A DNA stretch of 64,000 nt from JAWMQL01 sp033283165. Lineage in GTDB: Bacteria > Pseudomonadota > Gammaproteobacteria > Pseudomonadales > Halieaceae. Location: contig JAWMQL010000007.1 in the NCBI GenBank assembly GCA_033283165.1, positions 186,001-250,000 of the forward strand, in the 5' to 3' direction. Below, piece by piece: positions 55,715 through 64,000 of the stretch. The stretch's first letter is position 1; each line of letters opens with the position of its first letter. The translations under genes and the position numbers were made by a program. Under the pieces are notes generated by a model. That model was not told where the DNA came from and searched no databases. It worked only from the letters and a program-made list of their open reading frames with translations.

Positions 55715-57549
55715 TGAGCGTCCTGGCCCTGATTCCCCTCTTCCCCCTGGCCAGTGCCGCGCTGCTCATGGCCAGCACCGGCAGGATGCCGCGTCTGCTG
55801 GCGGCCTGCCTGGGCGCCGGTTCCGTCGGCCTGTCCGCACTGTGCGTCGCGGTGTTGGCCGGTGATTTCCTCGCCGACGGGCAGGTGCTGAGGGAGACCC
55901 TGTGGACCTGGATGGCGGTCGGCGGGTTCAGCCCCGGCATCGCCTTTTATGTGGATGGCCTGACCGTGGTGATGATGTCCGTAATCACCGGGGTCGGCTT
56001 CCTGATTCACCTGTACTCCGTGGAGTTTATGTGGGACGACGACTCTTTCGCCCGCTACTTCGCCTACATGAACCTGTTTGTGGCCTCGATGCTGGTGCTG
56101 GTCATGGCCGACAACCTGCTGCTGCTTTATCTGGGCTGGGAAGGGGTAGGACTCTGCTCCTACCTGCTGGTGGGTTTCTGGTATCGCGACCCGGCCAACG
56201 GGGCGGCCGCGCGCAAGGCCTTCGTGGTCACCCGGGTGGGCGACACCGCCATGGCCCTGGGCCTGTTCCTGGCTTTCACCGAACTGGGCACCCTCGACAT
56301 CCAGGCCCTGGTGGTCGCCGCCAACAGCGAGTGGCAGGTGGGTGACAGCCTGCCCATCCTGGTCACCGCCCTGCTATTGGGCGGGGCGGTGGGCAAATCC
56401 GCACAACTGCCGCTGCACACCTGGCTGCCCGACGCCATGGCCGGCCCGACCCCGGTCTCGGCCCTGATCCACGCCGCTACCATGGTCACTGCGGGGGTCT
56501 ACCTGATCGCCCGCACCCACGGCCTGTTCCTGCTTGCTCCCCCGACCCTGGAAGCGGTGGCCTGGGTGGGGCTGGCGACCCTGCTGCTGGCGGCCTTCAC
56601 CGCGCTGGCCCAGCACGATATCAAACGCATCCTGGCTTACTCCACCATCAGCCAGATCGGTTACATGTTCCTGGCGCTGGGCGTCGGCGCGTTTTCCGCC
56701 GGCGTCTTCCACCTGATGACCCACGCGTTCTTCAAGGCGCTGCTGTTCCTGGCCGCGGGGGCGGTGATTCACTGCCTCCACCACGAGCACAATATCTTCC
56801 GCATGGGCGGGCTGCGCACCCGGCTGCCGGTGGTGTTCTGGAGCTTCCTGATCGGCTCCGCGGCCCTCGCCGCCCTGCCCTTCACCTCGGGTTTTTTCTC
56901 CAAGGACGCCATCCTGCTGGCCGCCTGGGAACAGGCCGATAGCGGTATCTGGTTGTGGCTGGGCGGCCTGCTCGGTGCGCTGCTGACCGCGATATACAGT
57001 TTCCGTCTGGTGTTCATCGTCTTTTTCGGCGCGGCGCAAACGGAACCCGACCGGCAGCCGGGCTGGAAAATGGCCGGGCCGCTGGCCCTGCTGTGCCTGT
57101 TGTCCATCGGCGGCGGCTGGATCGCCCTGCCACTGGCGGGGGTCTTCCCCCAGGCAGAGAGTGGCGAACTGAATCACACGGTGGAGTATATCGGCATCGC
57201 CGTACCGCTGGTCGGCCTCGCCATTGCCTACCTGCTGTTCCTGGGCCGGCAGCTATCCATCGACACCCTGGTACAGAGCCCGGGCGGGCGCCGCCTGAAG
57301 GACTTCCTGTATCGCGGCTGGCGCGTCGACGACCTGTACGACCTGTTGCTGGTCAGTCCCTTCAGGACCCTGGCGCGCTGGCTGCGCGGTGAGCCGGTGG
57401 ACGGCCTGTACAACGCCCTGGTCCACGCCAGCCACTGGGGCCACCGGTGGTTGAACGCGCTGCAGACCGGCGCGCTGCGGTTTTACGCCACATCGGTGGT
57501 ATTCGTCCTGGTACTGCTCCTGGCGGTCATGTTGAGGAACTCCGCATGA
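55714..57549 (+). CDS. nuoL: NADH-quinone oxidoreductase subunit L
   Basis: A 611-residue antiporter-like subunit at the far end of the membrane arm. WEGVGLCSYLLVGFWYRD holds the helix-5 glutamate, GKSAQLPLHTWLPDAMAGPT the helix-7/8 region with its lysine-bearing neighbour, and LAYSTISQIGYMFLALG the helix-10 region. The C-terminal lateral helix region (LVQSPGGRRLKDFLYRGWRV) is present. Size is normal. ATGA overlap with nuoM. Confidence 0.97.
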   Translation: MSVLALIPLFPLASAALLMASTGRMPRLLAACLGAGSVGLSALCVAVLAGDFLADGQVLRETLWTWMAVGGFSPGIAFYVDGLTVVMMSVITGVGFLIHLYSVEFMWDDDSFARYFAYMNLFVASMLVLVMADNLLLLYLGWEGVGLCSYLLVGFWYRDPANGAAARKAFVVTRVGDTAMALGLFLAFTELGTLDIQALVVAANSEWQVGDSLPILVTALLLGGAVGKSAQLPLHTWLPDAMAGPTPVSALIHAATMVTAGVYLIARTHGLFLLAPPTLEAVAWVGLATLLLAAFTALAQHDIKRILAYSTISQIGYMFLALGVGAFSAGVFHLMTHAFFKALLFLAAGAVIHCLHHEHNIFRMGGLRTRLPVVFWSFLIGSAALAALPFTSGFFSKDAILLAAWEQADSGIWLWLGGLLGALLTAIYSFRLVFIVFFGAAQTEPDRQPGWKMAGPLALLCLLSIGGGWIALPLAGVFPQAESGELNHTVEYIGIAVPLVGLAIAYLLFLGRQLSIDTLVQSPGGRRLKDFLYRGWRVDDLYDLLLVSPFRTLARWLRGEPVDGLYNALVHASHWGHRWLNALQTGALRFYATSVVFVLVLLLAVMLRNSA

Positions 57550-59069
57550 GTATGCTCTACCTGATCCTGCTGCTGCTGGTCGCCGGCCTTGCAGCCTGGT
57601 GGTCAGAGCGCCTGAACACGCACTATCCGCGGCGCCTGTCGCTGGCCGCCATCGTACTGGCACTGCTCTACCTGCTGGCGATCGTCAACGATCTGCCGCC
57701 CGATCGTTTCAGCCTGACGCCGGCCGCCAGCAACCCGGAAAGCTGGCTCATGCACCTGCGCATTGACTGGATTCCGCGATTTGGCATCGCCCTGGAACTG
57801 GCCATGGACGGGCTCAGCCTGCTGCTCCTGTTGCTGACCCTGTTGCTGGGGATCGTCGCGGTGGCGGCCTCCTGGGAGGAAGTGGACTACAAGCCGGGCC
57901 TGTTCCAGGCCAACCTGTTGTGGACCCTGGCCGGGGTATGCGGGGTATTTCTCGCCCTGGACCTGGTGCTGTTCTTCCTGTTCTGGGAAGTCATGCTGAT
58001 CCCGATGTACCTGCTGATTGCCATCTGGGGTCACGAGAACCGCGGCTACGCGGCCATGAAGTTCTTCATTTTCACCCAGGTATCCGGCCTGCTGATGCTG
58101 CTGTCTATCGTGATACTGGGCTGGCAGGCCAGCGCCGGTATGGGCCACCTGAGCTTCAGTTACTTCGACCTGCTGGGTACGCCGCTGTCGCCGCGCACGG
58201 CAATGCTGGTCATGCTGGGTTTTTTCCTCGCCTTCACCGTCAAGCTGCCGGGCTTTCCGTTCCACACCTGGTTGCCTGACGCCCATACCCAGGCGCCCAC
58301 TGCCGGCAGCGTCCTGCTGGCCGGCATCCTGCTGAAGACCGGCGCCTACGGCCTGTTGCGTTTCTGTATCCCGCTGTTCCCGGAGGCCTCCATGCAGTTT
58401 GCCCCGGTGGCCATGGCCCTGGGCGTGGCCGGGGTGCTGTACGGGGCGGTGCTGGCGTTTGCGCAGCGCGATTTCAAGCGCCTGGTGGCCTACTCCAGTG
58501 TCAGTCACATGGGTTTCGTGTTGCTGGGCCTGTATGCCTGGAACACCCTCGCCCTGCAGGGCGCGGTCATGCAGATGGTCGCCCACGGAGTGAGCACCGC
58601 CGCCCTGTTCATGATGGCCGGGGCGCTGCAGCACCGCCTGCACAGTCGCGATATGACTACCATGGGCGGCCTCTGGCACCAGGCCCCGCGCATGGGTGCC
58701 TGCGCGATGTTTTTCGCCGTGGCCTCCCTTGGTCTGCCCGGACTGGGTAATTTCGTGGCCGAGTTCCTGGTGCTCGCCGGCCTGTTCGCGGTGCAGCCCT
58801 GGGTGACCGCAGCGGCAGCGCTCGGCCTGATCACCGCCGCGATCTACGCCCTGTGGATGATGCAGCAGACCTTCCAGGGCACGCCTGACCAGGAGCGCCA
58901 AATGGCGGACTTCGGACCGCGGGAAATGCTCACCATGGTCGCCATGATGCTGGCCCTGTTATGGCTGGGGCTGTACCCGCAACCGGTGCTGGACCTGGCG
59001 CAACCGGTGCTCGACAGTCTGCATCCGCTGGTCACGGGCAGTCGCGAGTTCGCCGGGGTGGCGCTGTGA
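57546..59069 (+). CDS. nuoM: NADH-quinone oxidoreductase subunit M
   Basis: A 507-residue antiporter-like subunit. FFLFWEVMLIPMYLLIAIWG carries the conserved glutamate, KLPGFPFHTWLPDAHTQAPT the central lysine region, and LVAYSSVSHMGFVLLGLYAW the second lysine region. Starts with ATG 57546 within the nuoL stop and ends in a GTGA overlap with nuoN. Confidence 0.97.
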   Translation: MSMLYLILLLLVAGLAAWWSERLNTHYPRRLSLAAIVLALLYLLAIVNDLPPDRFSLTPAASNPESWLMHLRIDWIPRFGIALELAMDGLSLLLLLLTLLLGIVAVAASWEEVDYKPGLFQANLLWTLAGVCGVFLALDLVLFFLFWEVMLIPMYLLIAIWGHENRGYAAMKFFIFTQVSGLLMLLSIVILGWQASAGMGHLSFSYFDLLGTPLSPRTAMLVMLGFFLAFTVKLPGFPFHTWLPDAHTQAPTAGSVLLAGILLKTGAYGLLRFCIPLFPEASMQFAPVAMALGVAGVLYGAVLAFAQRDFKRLVAYSSVSHMGFVLLGLYAWNTLALQGAVMQMVAHGVSTAALFMMAGALQHRLHSRDMTTMGGLWHQAPRMGACAMFFAVASLGLPGLGNFVAEFLVLAGLFAVQPWVTAAAALGLITAAIYALWMMQQTFQGTPDQERQMADFGPREMLTMVAMMLALLWLGLYPQPVLDLAQPVLDSLHPLVTGSREFAGVAL

Positions 59070-60514
59070 CCGCGGCCGGGTTCCAGGCCCTGCTGCCACT
59101 GCTGTTACTGGGTGGCGGCGCCACGCTGATGATGCTGCAGATCGCCTTCGTGCGCGGGATTGCGACGACCACGGCGCTGGCGGTATTCACCCTCGGGCTC
59201 GCGGCCGCCTCGGCAGTGCCCGCCGGGCAGGTCGGTGCCATGCCGGTAACACCACTGCTCTATGCCGATCAACTGGCGCTGCTGCTCTGCATCCTGTTCT
59301 GCCTGGCCGGGGCGGCGACCGTGCTGCTGTCCGCAGAGTACCTGCAGAACCGGGGTGATCAGCCGGAGGAGTACTTTCTGTTACTGGTACTCGCCACCCT
59401 GGGCGCCTGTGTCATGGCCTACTCGGCTCACCTGGCCTCCCTGTTGCTGGGACTGGAGTTGTTGTCCATCGCCCTGTATGCGCTGATCGCCTACCCCGAC
59501 CGCTCCATCCTGCCGCTGGAGGCCGCGATCAAGTACCTGGTACTGTCCGGTGCCACCTCCGCCATCCTGCTGTTCGGTTTTGCTCTGCTCTACGGCGCGA
59601 CCGGCAGCCTCCAGTTCAGCGAGATGGGAGCGGCACTGGCGGCACAGTACGGCAGCGACCGCCTGCCCATGATTGCCGCCGCCATGGTGCTGGTCGGCCT
59701 GGCCTTCAAATTGTCCCTGGTGCCCCTGCACCTGTGGACAGCGGACGTCTACGACGGCGCCCCGGCACCGGTGGCCGGTTACCTTGCCTCGGTCGCGAAG
59801 GCGGCCGCGTTCGTGGTCCTGTTGCGCCTGGTCCTGCAGCTGGACCTGTTGCGCTATGAGGTATTGATCCAGTGCACGGGGCTGCTCGCTATCCTCAGCA
59901 TGCTGGCCGGCAACCTGCTGGCCCTGCTGCAAACCAATCTGAAACGTATGCTGGCCTTCTCTTCCATCGCCCACGTCGGCTACCTGACTATCATCCTGAT
60001 GGCCACCCTGACCGGCGGCCGGCCGGACCTGAGCACCGAGGCCCTGGTGTTCTACCTGATTGCCTACACCATCACCACCCTGGCCGCCTTTGCCCTCCTG
60101 ACCTGGTTGTCGGTGGGCCAACCGGACCAGGACCGGGTGGAATTGCGCGAACTGACCGGGCTGTTCTGGCGCCAGCCGCTGGCCGCCTGCCTGATGCTGG
60201 TCGCCATGCTGTCGCTGGCCGGCATTCCTCTGACCGCCGGTTTTATCGCCAAGTTTTATATTTTCGGCGTGGCGGTCGCGGGCGCCAACTGGATCCTGCT
60301 CGGCGCATTGATCCTGGGCAGCGGCATCGGCATTTATTACTACCTGCGGGTGGTCTATTTCATGACTCTGGAGCCGGAGGTGGCGGACAGCCACCCCACG
60401 GTGCCGGACAGCGGCTGGATCCACCCGGTTCTGAGCTGCGCACTGATCGCCGGCGTACTGCTGCTGGGTACCCTGCCGCAACCACTGCTGGCGTATTTAA
60501 GGTCTATACTCTGA
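59066..60514 (+). CDS. nuoN: NADH-quinone oxidoreductase subunit N
   Basis: The last complex I subunit, 482 residues, antiporter-like. LLLGLELLSIALYALIAYPD, FKLSLVPLHLWTADVYDGAP and MLAFSSIAHVGYLTIILMAT are the conserved proton-path helices. The start is GTG 59066, overlapping the nuoM stop. Thirty-one bases separate it from the CBS gene. Confidence 0.96.
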   Translation: MTAAGFQALLPLLLLGGGATLMMLQIAFVRGIATTTALAVFTLGLAAASAVPAGQVGAMPVTPLLYADQLALLLCILFCLAGAATVLLSAEYLQNRGDQPEEYFLLLVLATLGACVMAYSAHLASLLLGLELLSIALYALIAYPDRSILPLEAAIKYLVLSGATSAILLFGFALLYGATGSLQFSEMGAALAAQYGSDRLPMIAAAMVLVGLAFKLSLVPLHLWTADVYDGAPAPVAGYLASVAKAAAFVVLLRLVLQLDLLRYEVLIQCTGLLAILSMLAGNLLALLQTNLKRMLAFSSIAHVGYLTIILMATLTGGRPDLSTEALVFYLIAYTITTLAAFALLTWLSVGQPDQDRVELRELTGLFWRQPLAACLMLVAMLSLAGIPLTAGFIAKFYIFGVAVAGANWILLGALILGSGIGIYYYLRVVYFMTLEPEVADSHPTVPDSGWIHPVLSCALIAGVLLLGTLPQPLLAYLRSIL

Positions 60515-60545
60515 GCGGGGGAGAGACCATAACAAGGAGGCAGGT

Positions 60546-60947
60546 ATGCTGAAATCCGTTAATTTGCGGGACTACATGCTGACCAGACCGGTCAAGGTAA
60601 AGCCCGAAGACAACGTTCTCGACGCCATGCAGGTCATCATTGACAACAAGGTATCCGGCGTGTGCGTGGTGGATGCGGAGGACACCCTGGTCGGCATCCT
60701 GTCCGAACTGGATTGCCTGCGCGCCGTGCTGGGGGCGATCTACAACGAGGGCGGTGTCGGCCAGGTACGCGACTACATGGCCAGCGATAACCTGGTGGTG
60801 GCACACCCCAATGAAGACATCGTCGATGTAGCACAGGATATGCTGCTGAAAAACAAGCGCCGGCGACCGGTGGTGGAAAACGGCAGGCTGGTGGGCCAGA
60901 TTACCTGCCGCCAGTTGCTGAGTGCAGTGAAGAAGTTTCGCAGCTGA
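60546..60947 (+). CDS. CBS-domain pair protein
   Basis: A 133-residue cytoplasmic protein made of two CBS motifs (residues about 8-65 and 74-130). LRDYMLTRPVKVKPEDNVLD and GVCVVDAEDTLVGILSELDC belong to the first; DYMASDNLVVAHPNEDIVDV and RRPVVENGRLVGQITCRQLL to the second. Such stand-alone pairs bind adenosine nucleotides (AMP, ATP or NAD) and report energy state. AAGGAGG lies just upstream of the ATG. Position 31 bases after nuoN suggests cotranscription; a role linked to energy status is inference. Confidence 0.88.
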   Translation: MLKSVNLRDYMLTRPVKVKPEDNVLDAMQVIIDNKVSGVCVVDAEDTLVGILSELDCLRAVLGAIYNEGGVGQVRDYMASDNLVVAHPNEDIVDVAQDMLLKNKRRRPVVENGRLVGQITCRQLLSAVKKFRS

Positions 60948-60956
60948 TTGATCGCC

Positions 60957-61052
60957 GCCGGGCCTGAAGCGGCCCGGCCTGCACGACCTGTCGCGGCCCG
61001 ACCGATCGTGGCGCGGCCCGACCTGCGCGGCCCGGCCTGCGCGGCCCGGCAT
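60957..61052. repeat. Hairpin and GCGGCCCG(G/A)CCTGC repeat cluster
   Basis: A strong GCCGGGCC/GGCCCGGC hairpin (60957-60978) begins 9 bases after the CBS stop and may end the nuo transcript, although there is no uridine run. It leads into five copies of GCGGCCCG(G/A)CC(TGC) at 60969, 60993, 61013, 61027 and 61041; the last three are tandem at a 14-base period. Between the CBS gene and tex I see no other gene. Confidence 0.7.
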
Positions 61053-61152
61053 ACACAAACGGGGCAAAAAAACCAGATCGCATTGTCGCCGCCGCTGGCG
61101 CATAATCCGCCCGGTTGTAATTCAGAAGCTGTTACCCGCCAGAAGACACACT

Positions 61153-63474
<2,322 letters not shown>

Positions 63475-63504
63475 CCAGTGCCCGTCCGGAAACGCAGGTG
63501 TTCG

Positions 63505-63528
63505 TCATACCCGCTTGCACGGGCATGA
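63505..63528. repeat. REP-like hairpin, single unit
   Basis: TCAT and CCCG pair with CGGG and ATGA around a CTTGCA loop, with one mismatch. It begins like the unit at 7786 (GTCAT then CC-rich stem). It sits between the convergent tex and HD-GYP genes. Confidence 0.5.
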
Positions 63529-63538
63529 GGGGAGGGAT

Positions 63539-64000
63539 TCAGAGCTTGATCGCCGCCATATTGATGCCGTAGGCCTCGGGCTTGAGACTGGCGACGATTT
63601 CCAGCGGCTTGCCGCCAGCGGTTCTGGTTTCCTTCTTCAGGTCGAGCATTCGCGATTTCGGCAGCGGGTGCTTTTCCGCATCCAGCATCACCATCACCTG
63701 CGGCCGCAGGCGCTGGGTGCGGTATTGCGCCACCACCACGGCCACCTCACCGGACGACAGCTCCACCAGTGAGCCCGCCGGGTAGATACCGACGGCCTGG
63801 ATAAACTCTTCGACCAGTTCCGGCTGGAAGTCTATGCCCTTGCGCTCGTTCAGCAGCTTGATCGCGCTGATCGGTGTAATCGCACTGGCATAGGGGCGGT
63901 GGCTGGTTACCGCGTCGTAGCAATCCACGATGGCCGCAATGCGGGCGAACACGGGAATGGCACTGCCGCTGAGCCCCGCCGGGTAGCCGGACCCGTCGTG
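63539..64000 (-). CDS. HD-GYP domain protein, partial (5' end outside window)
   Basis: The last 153 residues of a longer protein whose start lies past base 64000. HDGSGYPAGLSGSAIPVFAR holds the GYP motif of HD-GYP c-di-GMP phosphodiesterases, followed by the helix RIAAIVDCYDAVTSHRPYAS typical of the family. The catalytic HD pair should be further upstream, outside the window. The C-terminal 90 residues (YPAGSLVELSSGEVAVVVAQ, RPQVMVMLDAEKHPLPKSRM) match the short beta domain found at the end of bacterial two-domain HD-GYP proteins. Function would be hydrolysis of cyclic-di-GMP; whether the site is intact cannot be seen. Confidence 0.88.
   Translation of the reverse strand, partial: HDGSGYPAGLSGSAIPVFARIAAIVDCYDAVTSHRPYASAITPISAIKLLNERKGIDFQPELVEEFIQAVGIYPAGSLVELSSGEVAVVVAQYRTQRLRPQVMVMLDAEKHPLPKSRMLDLKKETRTAGGKPLEIVASLKPEAYGINMAAIKL

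Overview
The window is a dense, GC-rich bacterial chromosome segment of about 55 genes with short gaps and many stop/start overlaps. A fused nuoCD gene inside a complete nuo operon, a TonB-dependent receptor cluster, sixA, DUF2288, a PAPS-type cysH and many small lipoproteins point to a gammaproteobacterium. A marine Cellvibrionales/Halieaceae-like lineage is my best guess, but that placement is inference from gene content. No rRNA, tRNA, CRISPR array, prophage or transposase gene was seen.

Layout. 1-221 holds nothing I can support. 222-2295 is an RNase II family gene with a good promoter. 2367-5676 (minus) is a small unknown gene, then asnS with a SYLF-domain protein and a short-chain dehydrogenase upstream of it. 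5798-19113 is ordinary mixed metabolism and envelope: a PPOX flavoprotein, a transglutaminase/TPR lipoprotein, a 43-residue membrane protein, cysH with a promoter and LysR-type operator, an orphan ParA, an iron alcohol dehydrogenase, an FKBP isomerase, DUF924, Nudix, CinA, a LysR regulator, DUF4136/DUF3313 envelope proteins, a lipocalin-like protein, pdxH and a GNAT acetyltransferase.

19243-33844 is the standout: thirteen same-strand, mostly overlapping genes. They encode a secreted protein with a TonB-C-like end, four lipoproteins (one extremely Ser/Gly rich), two bitopic periplasmic proteins (TPR; PEGA repeats plus a SUMF1 fold), a small acidic secreted protein, a MotA/TolQ/ExbB proton-channel subunit, an actin/Hsp70-like protein with an FHA-like tail, two von Willebrand A proteins whose single membrane helix carries an ExbD/TolR-like aspartate, and an M48 metalloprotease. 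I read it as an uncharacterised ion-motive-force-driven envelope machine.

33963-36490 (minus) is a tightly coupled run: Kazal-type lipoprotein, dicarboxylate/amino-acid symporter, metallo-beta-lactamase-fold hydrolase, DUF2288. 36573-43652 is an uptake and CoA-activation locus (hydrolase, acyl-CoA ligase, TonB-dependent receptor, sodium:solute symporter) next to a TetR gene. Four copies of a 14-16 bp palindrome sit in its promoters, two of them exactly between the -35 and -10 boxes. 43676-45587 holds an M20 peptidase and sixA.

45962-60514 is the 13-gene nuo operon (respiratory complex I), with a possible promoter and long leader at 45588-45961, an in-frame 15-bp minisatellite inside nuoG, and a CBS-domain gene after nuoN. 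The window ends with tex and a truncated HD-GYP gene.

Three loci (2302, 16333, 33850) carry the same GGGGACAGTTTACTT palindromic repeat, like the units mobilised by REP-associated tyrosine transposases. Separate short hairpin and GC-rich tandem repeats lie between other genes.
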